Positions 9,433 through 18,856 of a stretch of DNA of 64,000 nucleotides are shown in pieces. This DNA is from Leptospira koniambonensis (GTDB lineage Bacteria > Spirochaetota > Leptospiria > Leptospirales > Leptospiraceae): contig NZ_RQFY01000001.1 in assembly GCF_004769555.1 (NCBI RefSeq), positions 620,001 to 684,000 of the forward strand, read 5' to 3'. The first letter of the stretch is position 1, and each line of letters begins with the position of its first letter. Position numbers and translations under genes: made by a program. The notes under the pieces were generated by a model that was given only the letters and a program-made list of their open reading frames with translations, was not told the origin of the DNA and searched no databases.

Positions 9433-10098
9433 TTAGAGGGAAGCTTGGAAACAATACAAGGCTCTCTGGACATCGCAAGGGGCCCAACCTGTATCGTTCA
9501 CCCAAACCCAGAAAGAATCCAGCCTAGAAACAAAACCAACTTCTCCCCAATCCGGATTGGAACTAGACGTCCAATCTTTGCAGGAAGTCTTGGTCCCGTT
9601 CACGTAATATCCGTCCCATCTGGTTCCGGTCCAAACCGAACGATACGTCCCGGAAGAAGGAGCATAGTTGCCTTGCTCATTACGAATCTGTGTCGCGATC
9701 GTCCCGTCAAAAAGATCCGAGACGGAAAGAGCGATCGTTTCTCCTGCGGTCGTCACATACTTCGCATTTGGCATCCTACCTCGAGCATGCATTGCAGAAG
9801 TAGAAATAACCGCTTGAAAAGTTCCTGATAAACCGCCCGCTCCTGCAGTGGAAGCACAACGAAAATCCGCTCCGCTTACTCCACCTAGATTTCCGTTATA
9901 GACGCTGCTAGTAATGAAAAGAATTCGGGAAGGATCCTCCGGGGGAGGAAGTTCTTCTCCCGGAGTAGTCCCGCCACCTCCGGAATTCGACAAGGCTAAT
10001 GCCAAAATCGCTTGGGATCCGTCCGATGAACCTTGTTCGCAACCAATCAAGGTGAAGAATAAAAGAATCACACATGACGACGAAAATACACGTATCAT
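9433..10098 (-). CDS. DUF1554 domain lipoprotein
   Basis: This 221-residue protein has lipobox LIGC (Cys about 20), a low-complexity Gly/Pro linker and then the DUF1554 domain (about residues 55-221). The domain is recognised by FITSSVYNGNLGG near its start, GADFRCAST, the repeated SDLFDG/W-rich segments and an ALYCF ending. DUF1554 proteins are strongly expanded in Leptospira and are related to C-type-lectin-like or collagen-associated folds of unknown role. It should sit on the outer membrane. It is convergent with the LamG lipoprotein. The upstream 10099-10381 stretch shows no gene. Confidence 0.88.
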   Translation of the reverse strand: MIRVFSSSCVILLFFTLIGCEQGSSDGSQAILALALSNSGGGGTTPGEELPPPEDPSRILFITSSVYNGNLGGVSGADFRCASTAGAGGLSGTFQAVISTSAMHARGRMPNAKYVTTAGETIALSVSDLFDGTIATQIRNEQGNYAPSSGTYRSVWTGTRWDGYYVNGTKTSCKDWTSSSNPDWGEVGFVSRLDSFWVWVNDTGWAPCDVQRALYCFQASL

Positions 10099-10381
10099 AA
10101 AATGAATATAGACCTTTTCTTTTTTTAAAAGAGCCCTGCAACTTAGTTATTCGGCTCTTTCTTCTTTATATACATGTCTGATTCCAAGTCGGACTATATA
10201 AATATTTTTTTAAGAACACTTGGAACTACACTGCCAAACTCTATAAGAAAAACTTTTACAGCGGCGATCTAAGCAAAACGAAAACTGAATCGGATATCCC
10301 AATATGGTTACTTAACTTCAAGATACCATTTGCTGAACCCGATTTAACATATTCTTCCGCAGGTTTTCGTGAAAAGAAAGT

Positions 10382-10963
10382 TCACTTGCCTAACTTAGGC
10401 TTTCCGGATTTTAAGTTTAATTTCCTCTTCAACTCTGCCAAAAACTTCCGAATATTTTCTTGTGCAGCCGCTTCAGTAGCCATTTGTGCTCGATAAAGCG
10501 CAACGCGTTGGTCCGAAAATTTTCCAATTCCCTGAGCCTCAATAAGTTCATTGAATACAGAGGTTCCTTTATTCTTCAGGATATACCTAACTGTAAGCTT
10601 ATGAGTAAAATCCATAGCTCCAAATGATGGATTCTCTAATTTCATAATCGCTGCGCCCAAAGTCCAGTCTTCGTTCATATTTATAGAAATGGATTCGCAT
10701 AAACCTGAATTGATAATTGATTCTTTTAAAGCGTTTGTAAAATTTCTATCTGTAATTGTAGGAGATCCCCAAGGGACTGTCATTTCTCCCCCTGTAGAAT
10801 CACTTATGTAAATTCTATCTGCCACTTTCTTATTTGTGCCAGAGTCCCAAACAATCATCTCAGTAATTCCAGCCGTAGTTACACAACTATGATTAAGACA
10901 AATAACTGCAAAATGGCTACAGTAAATAATAGCAAATTTCAGATATTTCAAAATACACCTCAA
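10382..10963 (-). CDS. Hypothetical protein, possible lipoprotein
   Basis: I do not recognise this 193-residue protein. The N-terminus is basic then hydrophobic and ends in LNHSC, a possible lipobox at Cys27. The mature part has a probable alpha/beta core (repeated ITDRNFTNALKESIINSG and KLTVRYILKN patterns) and a long Ala/Arg-rich helix near the C-terminus (AQMATEAAAQENIRKFLAEL). The layout resembles small envelope lipoproteins that assemble at the outer membrane, but that is an inference. It is divergent from the TTG-started OMP gene across about 160 bp of very AT-rich sequence. Confidence 0.6.
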   Translation of the reverse strand: MRCILKYLKFAIIYCSHFAVICLNHSCVTTAGITEMIVWDSGTNKKVADRIYISDSTGGEMTVPWGSPTITDRNFTNALKESIINSGLCESISINMNEDWTLGAAIMKLENPSFGAMDFTHKLTVRYILKNKGTSVFNELIEAQGIGKFSDQRVALYRAQMATEAAAQENIRKFLAELKRKLNLKSGKPKLGK

Positions 10964-11124
10964 ATTTACACGATAGTCTATTATTGATATATCTTGAAAT
11001 TATAAAGTTGAGTCAACTTTTTCTAAAAAAAGAGAATATGACTCAGTATTAAATAATTTAATTTTATTGCATTCAATGTTTTACAATAATTTGTTTAACT
11101 ACTATCACTCACCTGGAGTTTACA

Positions 11125-11856
11125 TTGAACAAAAATTTGGGCCTTACGGTTCTCGTTTATCTGCTTCTTCTGACACCACTTAATGTATTGAGATCCCAGT
11201 CTCAAGGTGAAATTAGAGAAAGAAAACCCTTTTCCATAAGTGCAGGTGCATCGACAAATGCAGCATTCAATTATTGGAATGTTAATTTTGGATATAATAT
11301 AAACAAATTCGTCAGTGTCGGAACTTCCATTCAATACACAATCCGCCAGACCAATAACTACGATAATCAGGTAATTAATTGTTCGTACGATGCTGACTAT
11401 ATTACAAATTTAAAAACCTGCGATATGTATAAGTCTTGGGATAAAATTTCAGGAGATTTATTTATAAACTATTTCCCTTTCGAAGGTATTTTTTTCATTT
11501 CGGCGCATGTTAGTACTATGCCTACTTCACGAAGTAATGTCCATTTTACGGACCCTTATCAAATTTATCCAGGATCTGTTTCTTACTCGGCAGAACGAAA
11601 AAATACTGTAATGGGAACACTCGGTATAGGTCTTCAATGGACGCATTCGACCGGTATTTTTATTAAAACGGAGCTTGGTGTACAGAATCAAATTTATGGG
11701 CAAGAGAAAATATATATCTATAATGATGACCGTGGTTTGTTTGGATTAGGTCGAGCTGCATCTCTTGCTGAATTAGAACTCTTAAAATCAGGCGCAAGTT
11801 TTCCATCTCTTCATGGACTTAGCTATATTAGTATTGCAGCGGGTGTATCTTTTTAA
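11125..11856 (+). CDS. Predicted outer-membrane beta-barrel protein (TTG start)
   Basis: This 243-residue protein starts with TTG at 11125, supported by a GGAG Shine-Dalgarno at 11115-11118 with 6-nt spacing. A signal peptide (residues 1-25) is followed by alternating amphipathic beta strands with many Tyr/Asn/Gly residues, and the last residue is Phe (SIAAGVSF), the usual recognition end for the BAM machinery. Conserved Leptospira outer-membrane barrels of this size are common. The function is unknown. The following 11857-11991 gap shows no further gene. Confidence 0.72.
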   Translation: MNKNLGLTVLVYLLLLTPLNVLRSQSQGEIRERKPFSISAGASTNAAFNYWNVNFGYNINKFVSVGTSIQYTIRQTNNYDNQVINCSYDADYITNLKTCDMYKSWDKISGDLFINYFPFEGIFFISAHVSTMPTSRSNVHFTDPYQIYPGSVSYSAERKNTVMGTLGIGLQWTHSTGIFIKTELGVQNQIYGQEKIYIYNDDRGLFGLGRAASLAELELLKSGASFPSLHGLSYISIAAGVSF

Positions 11857-11991
11857 GCTATTTGGACTTTACGTAGCATCTCAAATAGAAACCTTGCTCA
11901 ATGCGACAGATTGTCAATTATGGGAAGTAAGAAAAAATCTCAACCATTGATCGTTTAGAAAATAGTATCAGTAAATATGCGACTTGAAAAA

Positions 11992-14900
11992 TCAATGCGT
12001 TTTACGATTATTAATGATCTTCATATCAAGAATTTGAGCTAACTTCATTTTTTCTCTATGATCAACATAGTTATAGTAGATATAAGATTTAACTCGAGCC
12101 TTTAAAATAAATAACGCTACAAAATTATCTTTGAACTCTTCCGCTAATTCTTTGACATCTTCACTCGTCACTTTGTTAAAATACGAGTTAATACTGAATG
12201 AAACAAGTTTTGCTGCAGGAGTACCAATTTCTTTTGCAACTTCCATATATATTTCTTTAAGATCTCTCATTCCAGTTGCTTGGATTATTTTCGCAAATAC
12301 AGATAAACAAGTCTCCAATGTAATCAAATTAAAAAATACCTTAATCCTTTTCGAAATCTTGTCTTCGTCTTCACTCTTCTCCAACATCCATTTTTTATCT
12401 TTATATTTCTCTTCTCTCTCTTTCTCGAATTTTAATTTAATTTCTTCCGTAATAAGATCCTTCTCTGCAGACAAAATTCCACCAAAAGAAGAAATCATAC
12501 GGAACCCATTTAGGTATATTTCTTTTATCATATTGGACAATTCATCTTTTTGCAGTGATCCTTTTCTATTCTTTGCAATTTGTCCAACAATGTCCATCAG
12601 TCTAAAAGCCTTCAAAAACGGCATCATTGTGTCTCTAATCTCTTGATTAATGGTTGATGCGTCTACATTCCTTCGTTCCGTTTCTCGATTAGCAGAATCC
12701 TGTGCTTGTAACGCCTTTTTTCGCTCTTCCAAAGGTTTATTTCGAGAAGCGTCAATAACATCGTTTTTAATTGATTCAATTATATCTCCTATTTGGAGAT
12801 ATGAATGACAATCCTTATCTAAAGTAATTTCCTTAGTTTCGGAAAAAGATAACATCGCATGCAAAACAGAATCTTGGATAAACGATGAGTCTATATTGTG
12901 GTGAGTAATAAAGACCAATATATTTGCATTTATTTCAGCTTCTAAATTTTCAAACAGAGATTTGATAGCCTCTTTGCCGTCCTCAAATGCAATTCTTTTC
13001 GCCAAATATTTCGCAACTAAATAATAAAAAATATATTTATATCCAAACTCGTAAGTTCCATTTTCATTCCTTAATATTTGTGAATCGACCAATTTTTGAG
13101 TAACTCTACTAGCATCTGGCAATATCCATTTTTTTGCATATTCAGCCTGAAAACCAATATAATCAGCTTCTGAAATTTGATATTTTGGCAACGTAAAAAG
13201 CTTATAAGAAAGAGATTCTAAAAAGTTAAAATAGACACTCAGATCTTCATTTTCAACTTTAGCTTTTCCAACAAGAGCGAGAGTTAAAAGGGTTTGATAA
13301 CAATAAGCAAACGATGTTTCCTTTAGCTCATACGAAGCATTACTTAAAGCATGAAGCAAGGTAAGCAAAAAAACAGGATATGATGGTAAAACTTCATTAC
13401 CCAAAAGATTCCCAATTTGTTCATATGTATTTTGAATCTTCTTTAAAAATTTTTCTTCATCGATGATTGAAGTATTGTCTTGTAATTTTAAATACTTCTC
13501 TATGATCTCATTTCTTTTCTTATAGCCAAAGGCTTTGATTTTAAAGCTCTTATAATTACTAAACTCAGAGTGAACAAAAGGCAAAATCCCGTTAGCCGTA
13601 TCTATAGTCAAAATCACATTGGAAAACTTTTCAGTCAATTTTCTAAGAAAATCCTGCTTTAACTCCGATCCTCCTTTCATTCTATGAAAGTTATCGATCA
13701 AGATTACTTTTTCGCTTTTAGGCAGTTGCTTATATCGATCATATAATTTAGAACTTGTTTCATATATTCTATTTAATGAATTTTTAATAAATTGATCAGA
13801 TTCGACATTCTTTATTTCCGTTCCGTCAATCAATATTGGGTAGACACCCTTTTCATAAAATCTTGTAAAAATTGTTTTCAACAAGGAAGATTTCCCGGAT
13901 TGGCTCTCCCCCTCTAAAATACAATACTGTAAATCAGAATCGGATAATAAATCTCCCGACTCTGTATATTCGTCAATTTTTGTATCCTCGACGCCCATTC
14001 TTTCTAAATGAGGATAAATAAAAATATCGCCAAGTTTTAACTTGTGGCTATTTATATTGAGGGGAATTCCAATTTCAGCAATCTTACTCAAAAATTCCTT
14101 TTTAATTATTAATTCTCTTTTTTCTTTCTTCGAGTAATTTATTTTTTTAGATTCGGAAGATATAAAAATTTCGCCATCCCAAGAATATTTCGTGTATTTC
14201 AAATCTTCATTCAATAAATCTACTTCGATTAAGTTGAAACCACAACTACCCGGTTGGTTTTTAAGATTAAAATTTTGACCCGAAATACAAATTGTATATT
14301 CAATTTTATCTAAGTTTTCAGCAGCACTACCAGTAGCAATGTGCTCATGGCCAACCAGCTGAATAGAACAGGTCTTTTCCAAAAATAATTGAAATTCAAT
14401 TTTATTATTCTCCTCTGTTTTCGGTGTAAACCAATTGATCGGATGATGATATAGTCCGATATCAAGGTGAAAGTTCTGCCCATCTGCCTGAAAGTTCTTT
14501 ACTGGAAAGAATAAAGTTCCGGGTTTCTCTTTTAAATTTGACATCCATGCAGTGTTATAGCAATGAAAACATATCGCAAAGTTTCCAATTTTATCTTCAA
14601 CACGGTAATATAATTTATTTTCAGGAATGGATCGAAACTTAGAATAGTATTCCCAAAATTCGCTCTGAACAGAAAGAGCACAGTCAATGACGCTATTGTC
14701 CGATCCTAAAGAATTATAACTGATGTTATTAATAATACTTTTTCTCAAATCGCTTTCAGATTCAAAATTACAATCATGATTTCCAGGAACAAAAAGAATC
14801 TCAATTGCAAGCGAAGGTTGAACAGCTTTTAAGCCTTCTATTAATTTCCGAAAGAAATCCTCAGCTACTAAATATTCTTTCGTTGATCCTTTTTCAGCAA

Positions 14901-15042
14901 TATCTCCAGTTACTGCTATATACAACTTCTCAATACTTATAAAATTCGAATTAACAATATTCTTAATACTTTCAATTTTGGGTTGGACATTAGTTGTTGG
15001 AGAAAAGTGAATATCTGTTAAGTGCAATAGCCCTATTTTCAT
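11992..15042 (-). CDS. Metallophosphoesterase fused to STAND/NACHT-like NTPase (candidate defence protein)
   Basis: This is a 1016-residue protein. Residues 1-280 form a complete calcineurin-like metallophosphoesterase: TDIH (Asp10, His12), GDI (Asp47), GNHD (87-90), HH (199-200) and GHEH (231-234) supply all metal ligands. A P-loop NTPase follows, with Walker A GESQSGKSS (378-386) and Walker B VILIDN (446-451), then a long helical C-terminus of about 500 residues with charged, coiled-coil-like stretches. An effector-NTPase-sensor order is the usual plan of STAND/NACHT/Avs-type immune proteins, where ligand binding drives oligomerisation and activates the effector. That this one cuts nucleic acid or a nucleotide signal is inference. 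The coding sequence is very AT-rich and lies in an island with a recombinase and IS elements. The partner gene at 15310 is on the same strand. Confidence 0.85.
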   Translation of the reverse strand: MKIGLLHLTDIHFSPTTNVQPKIESIKNIVNSNFISIEKLYIAVTGDIAEKGSTKEYLVAEDFFRKLIEGLKAVQPSLAIEILFVPGNHDCNFESESDLRKSIINNISYNSLGSDNSVIDCALSVQSEFWEYYSKFRSIPENKLYYRVEDKIGNFAICFHCYNTAWMSNLKEKPGTLFFPVKNFQADGQNFHLDIGLYHHPINWFTPKTEENNKIEFQLFLEKTCSIQLVGHEHIATGSAAENLDKIEYTICISGQNFNLKNQPGSCGFNLIEVDLLNEDLKYTKYSWDGEIFISSESKKINYSKKEKRELIIKKEFLSKIAEIGIPLNINSHKLKLGDIFIYPHLERMGVEDTKIDEYTESGDLLSDSDLQYCILEGESQSGKSSLLKTIFTRFYEKGVYPILIDGTEIKNVESDQFIKNSLNRIYETSSKLYDRYKQLPKSEKVILIDNFHRMKGGSELKQDFLRKLTEKFSNVILTIDTANGILPFVHSEFSNYKSFKIKAFGYKKRNEIIEKYLKLQDNTSIIDEEKFLKKIQNTYEQIGNLLGNEVLPSYPVFLLTLLHALSNASYELKETSFAYCYQTLLTLALVGKAKVENEDLSVYFNFLESLSYKLFTLPKYQISEADYIGFQAEYAKKWILPDASRVTQKLVDSQILRNENGTYEFGYKYIFYYLVAKYLAKRIAFEDGKEAIKSLFENLEAEINANILVFITHHNIDSSFIQDSVLHAMLSFSETKEITLDKDCHSYLQIGDIIESIKNDVIDASRNKPLEERKKALQAQDSANRETERRNVDASTINQEIRDTMMPFLKAFRLMDIVGQIAKNRKGSLQKDELSNMIKEIYLNGFRMISSFGGILSAEKDLITEEIKLKFEKEREEKYKDKKWMLEKSEDEDKISKRIKVFFNLITLETCLSVFAKIIQATGMRDLKEIYMEVAKEIGTPAAKLVSFSINSYFNKVTSEDVKELAEEFKDNFVALFILKARVKSYIYYNYVDHREKMKLAQILDMKIINNRKTH

Positions 15043-15130
15043 TTTGTTCCCTATATAGAGACTAATCCGGAATTATCTTGGATTTCAAAAAGGAATCCAA
15101 AAGATCACCGCGATGTCTGACGTAGCTTTC

Positions 15131-15154
15131 GTGAATTCATAATCATGAATTCAC
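15131..15154. promoter_or_regulatory. 10-bp inverted repeat upstream of the MPE-NTPase gene
   Basis: GTGAATTCAT (15131-15140) and ATGAATTCAC (15145-15154) are perfect inverted copies around AATC. They lie about 90 bp upstream of the start of the MPE-NTPase gene and downstream of the nuclease-like gene. This could be an operator or a weak terminator; no T-run follows on either strand. Confidence 0.4.
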
Positions 15155-15309
15155 AATCATTATGTCAAGAACATCTAACGTTTATATCCCTCATTTCGAA
15201 GAGAATTTTTCCATTCAGATTTTATTCGAATTTTTTTCAACTTCCGAAAAGAGGAAGTTTTCAGAAGTTAAATTATAAATAATCATTTCTTAAATTTTAT
15301 CATACACCA

Positions 15310-17625
15310 TTAACTCGTAACCGCATCCTCCGTTTCTGAGCGTTGATACATGGCAATATAGTGATAGGGGATTTCCTCATCATCGACATTTTTAGCAATC
15401 ACTAACGATTTCTTCACATGCTTCGTTTGAAACACTTGGGATGCTGCATTTTCAATGAACTCATATTTTCGATGCAATGTTGAGTCACTAAATAAAACAT
15501 ATGCTAACCCATACTCATTTCCTACGGGAGGCGCATATAATAATATGTTTTTCAGGTCAGGCGAACTCCACTTATTCTTCGCTTGCATTTTCAGCTTGCT
15601 AAGAAAATTTTCAATTTTTTCTTGATCATCAGGAGTAAACATATTTAAGGCGACGCCTATCTCAGTCCATCCTGGAATAGATCGTTCTTCTAATTTTAAA
15701 AATATTTCTTTAAACAACTTCTTAATTTTTGGTCTTGGCTTTGGAACTTCTTTTCCAAGATCCCTGGAATGATAATAATGATCAATGGGAGATGACATAG
15801 AAGTAATCACTAAAAGATCCCTACCATTTTCATAAACGTAACCTTGGCTGAGAAGAGTGGATAAATAGAATCCTAGATAGTCCAACTCATCTCCAATTAT
15901 CTCTGTCTTTACATCTCGTTCCAATTCTGCTCGCCTTTCGAAATAGTGAAGAATCTGAACTGGATGCTCGAGAAAATCAAAAACAGTCTCGAAGTCTGCT
16001 AAATTTAATGTAGGACAAGGTACGAACGATTGTGGGAACCACTTTGTATGCTTAAATCTGTTTAAATTAGATTGAACAGTTGCAAAATCTTCCAAAGAAA
16101 CAGATATTCTTATAATTTTACGAATTGTGCTTAAATCGACAGGTAATTTTTGTTTTAGTGGATCTTCAATTCCCGGGTTTGCAATAAGCAACCGAAGTCT
16201 ATCCTCAAACCTTTTGGATTGAATACTAGGTTCCACAATTAGATCCTTTATATGCCGCTTAACTCTTTCCGGGGCTCCTCTTAATCCTTCTTTGCTAACT
16301 TTTGCAGACTTAGCTTCAATAATAATTGCATAAGAATCTATAAAAGTAATTAAATCTGTTTCGTATTCCTTATCACCATCTTTCCATTTAGTTTTAGGAA
16401 CGGTTAGTGTTTCTGGAAATCGACGCTTTACAATCGCTTCTATTTTTTGCTCAAGATATTTAGATCTCCTCTCATGTAAGGAATCCTTGTCTATTTCTGA
16501 AAGCATAGAATCAATTATAAAAAATGAAGACCCAAAAAACAACTGCGCTATAATACAAAAATACTCTTCACCTACTTTCAAAATTGATTTATTCCAGACT
16601 GGATTATCTAAGAAAAAATGCTCTGACTCCCAATTCTCTAAATCTCCAGGTTTTAAAGAAAAATAATCTACTATTCTACCGATAATCTTCTCATCTATCC
16701 CACACTTCTTACATAAGTCTTTCGATGATAATTGAAACATCTTATAAAGACTATGATCTTCATGAACAATTAGCCTAATCAGAAGTTCTTCTTGACTCAA
16801 TTCCAAGTCGGCTAATTTTTGTAAGGCTTCACTAATTTCTAATTCGCTCGCCCCTTTACCTTCATAGTATTTCATTATTATTTCAGATTTAGAGTTTAAG
16901 CCTCCCAATGAAGAAAAATGCTTAACACGCTCAGTCATTAATCTTCCGGTTTCTGCAACTAAGGTTTTAAATAATACAATTGCATCGCTAATCGAAAAAC
17001 CAAACCTTTGTTTCGTGGAACTATCAAAAGGGGAATACAACTCAGTTAAAATCACAATAACTTGTTTAAAATAACCCCAATATCGAACGCCCGCTGTATG
17101 GCTCCTAATCATTTCTTGAAATTGAATAATGCTTTGCTCTTCAACTGGTAAATCAAGTATTTCCGATTTCATTCGAGATAAAGAGAATGATGAGGTAATA
17201 TTCTTTAAATTATTTACTACAAGTTCTATCGTATCTGGGAATGCCGGCATTTTACCCCAGGATTCTTGTTTTACTTTTAGCATTAAAGCTTGAAATATTT
17301 CCACCTGAGGTTGACCAATAGGACGTTCACCGTCTAGTAAATCGGCTCCGTCATCACCAACATTCAAGCTTAAATAATAATTTGCCAATATCGAGATAAT
17401 TGATAAAGGATTATGTTTATGAATTATCTCGATTAGCGTATTTAGAGAATCGCGTAGCGATATAGAATTTTGATTACCGACCTCTGCTATAACCTTCTTT
17501 CGTTCATCAAGCGAAAGTCCAGCCAGAGGACTTTCAAATGTTCTTAAAAATGCAGACTTATTCTCTTCCTGAGATTTTTTACCCGCCTTTCTTCGACTAC
17601 TTCTTCTCTTAACCATAATCATCAC
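15310..17625 (-). CDS. Large protein with PD-(D/E)XK nuclease signature
   Basis: I do not recognise the full family of this 771-residue protein. The middle holds a nuclease-like core: Glu near 392-395, ETDLI (422-426) and IIIEAKSAK (434-442), matching the E...D...ExK pattern of the PD-(D/E)XK/NERD superfamily, found in restriction and repair enzymes. The first 30 residues are strongly basic (KRRSSRRKAGKK) and could bind nucleic acid. About 360 residues before and 300 after the core are helical with no recognised domain. It sits 267 bp upstream of the MPE-NTPase gene on the same strand in an AT-rich island. It may form a two-gene defence module with it; that is inference. Starts at the first, second or fourth codon are all possible (MMIMV). 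Confidence 0.7.
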   Translation of the reverse strand: MMIMVKRRSSRRKAGKKSQEENKSAFLRTFESPLAGLSLDERKKVIAEVGNQNSISLRDSLNTLIEIIHKHNPLSIISILANYYLSLNVGDDGADLLDGERPIGQPQVEIFQALMLKVKQESWGKMPAFPDTIELVVNNLKNITSSFSLSRMKSEILDLPVEEQSIIQFQEMIRSHTAGVRYWGYFKQVIVILTELYSPFDSSTKQRFGFSISDAIVLFKTLVAETGRLMTERVKHFSSLGGLNSKSEIIMKYYEGKGASELEISEALQKLADLELSQEELLIRLIVHEDHSLYKMFQLSSKDLCKKCGIDEKIIGRIVDYFSLKPGDLENWESEHFFLDNPVWNKSILKVGEEYFCIIAQLFFGSSFFIIDSMLSEIDKDSLHERRSKYLEQKIEAIVKRRFPETLTVPKTKWKDGDKEYETDLITFIDSYAIIIEAKSAKVSKEGLRGAPERVKRHIKDLIVEPSIQSKRFEDRLRLLIANPGIEDPLKQKLPVDLSTIRKIIRISVSLEDFATVQSNLNRFKHTKWFPQSFVPCPTLNLADFETVFDFLEHPVQILHYFERRAELERDVKTEIIGDELDYLGFYLSTLLSQGYVYENGRDLLVITSMSSPIDHYYHSRDLGKEVPKPRPKIKKLFKEIFLKLEERSIPGWTEIGVALNMFTPDDQEKIENFLSKLKMQAKNKWSSPDLKNILLYAPPVGNEYGLAYVLFSDSTLHRKYEFIENAASQVFQTKHVKKSLVIAKNVDDEEIPYHYIAMYQRSETEDAVTS

Positions 17626-17740
17626 AAGACTTTATGATTTTTTTATATTTAAAGAAATCTCAGTTTCCAAAAAAACCTTTTCGAAAATTCCAATAAAGAA
17701 AAAAGTCCGCTTAGATTAATTTTTCACTTTTTTAATATTC

Positions 17741-18400
17741 ATGTCAAGTAGATCTAACGTTGTAAATATTATAGATTATCAAAATAGAAGACCTACAGGT
17801 CCTAAAAATTCGGATCCAGAATCGGGAATCATGCTCGGAAAAGGACTTACCGATCAGACGATGATTGAACTGGTAAGAAGGTTTTCCGAGCCTACAATGG
17901 AAAGAGATTATCGAAACCGAGCCCTGCTCTCGCTAATGAGTAAAACTGGACTCCGAGCTAAAGAGATCGTTTCTCTAAAGTTTTCTCACCTCTTCCAGGC
18001 TCCATCTGGCGAAATGCTAATTTCCTATATTAAGAAAGGCGGAAGGACCGGATTTTCAGTTATCTCAGAGGAAACATTAGAGTTTATTCGGGAGTATCAT
18101 TCCATCACTGGGGAGAGTCATGACTACTTTTTCCTATCTCTCCCAAGTAGAAACGGAACCTCCCGCTCCAATCTTAGCACAAGAGGATTACAGCTAATAG
18201 TCAATTCCTGGAGAGTAAAGACTTGCTCTGGACGGCTTGTGCATCCTCATGCAATACGACATACAACCGGAGCTAAACTCTTAGAAACTTCCGGTTCAAT
18301 AGCTGCACAGAAAGTTTTAGGTCACTCTACACCTGTGACTACTTCGAAATATTACACCAAACCCTACTTTGACGGATCAAAATATCTTACTTGGGAATGA
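17741..18400 (+). CDS. Tyrosine recombinase, catalytic domain only
   Basis: This 219-residue member of the phage-integrase family has all catalytic residues visible: Arg72 (GLRAKE), Lys98/99, His170-x2-Arg173 (HAIRH), His195 (LGHS) and Tyr204/205. The usual N-terminal SAM-like core-binding domain of about 100 residues is missing; only a 55-residue low-complexity leader precedes the catalytic domain. Such enzymes join or invert DNA at att sites through a covalent phosphotyrosine. It is divergent from the nuclease-like gene and probably marks the island's mobility. Whether the short form still recombines is unknown. No full-length copy is visible here. Confidence 0.88.
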   Translation: MSSRSNVVNIIDYQNRRPTGPKNSDPESGIMLGKGLTDQTMIELVRRFSEPTMERDYRNRALLSLMSKTGLRAKEIVSLKFSHLFQAPSGEMLISYIKKGGRTGFSVISEETLEFIREYHSITGESHDYFFLSLPSRNGTSRSNLSTRGLQLIVNSWRVKTCSGRLVHPHAIRHTTGAKLLETSGSIAAQKVLGHSTPVTTSKYYTKPYFDGSKYLTWE

Positions 18401-18473
18401 AATGACCTTATTAGACAAATTGGAAAATAGCTCGATCAAGTAATTAATCAAATCCGGCGAAGTCGTAAGCTTA

Positions 18474-18791
18474 ATGGTGATTCCATATAAGTATAGAGTG
18501 GAAGAGTTTTACAATTGTCCGGTTTATGTTTCGAGAACGGTCTGGGATGAGTTAAACTCAGTGTTCAACAAATCAAGAGATAAGAAATCTCCATCGAGAA
18601 TAATCTACAATCTAATGTCAGGCAGCTTAAATCGAATTATTGCCGAAGCGGAAGAAGGTATAGAAATATTCTTAGTCTATTTTAAGTATCTACTACCATC
18701 CTTAAATAGATACAGAGCTTTTAGAAAAATTCTACTACCAAAAGATTCGGAAGATCAATACCTACTAATTTTAAGTATAAACGAAGACTAA
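18474..18791 (+). CDS. Hypothetical protein downstream of the integrase
   Basis: I do not recognise this 105-residue, predicted cytoplasmic protein. It is basic at first and then has an amphipathic helical region (VWDELNSVFNKS, RYRAFRKILL). It lies 73 bp after the recombinase on the same strand, in island DNA, so it may be a co-transcribed accessory factor or a cryptic phage gene. No domain is visible. Confidence 0.45.
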   Translation: MVIPYKYRVEEFYNCPVYVSRTVWDELNSVFNKSRDKKSPSRIIYNLMSGSLNRIIAEAEEGIEIFLVYFKYLLPSLNRYRAFRKILLPKDSEDQYLLILSINED

Positions 18792-18856
18792 GTTTCTTTT
18801 TTTTATAATTTCCGTTTTTTCCTTTTCGTATTTCACTCTTTTCGAATATTATTTTC

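Noticed and set aside
12131..12646. 171-codon plus-strand ORF inside the MPE-NTPase gene
   Set aside because: It is antisense to a coherent multi-motif protein and has the Ser/Phe/Ile-rich composition typical of shadow frames.
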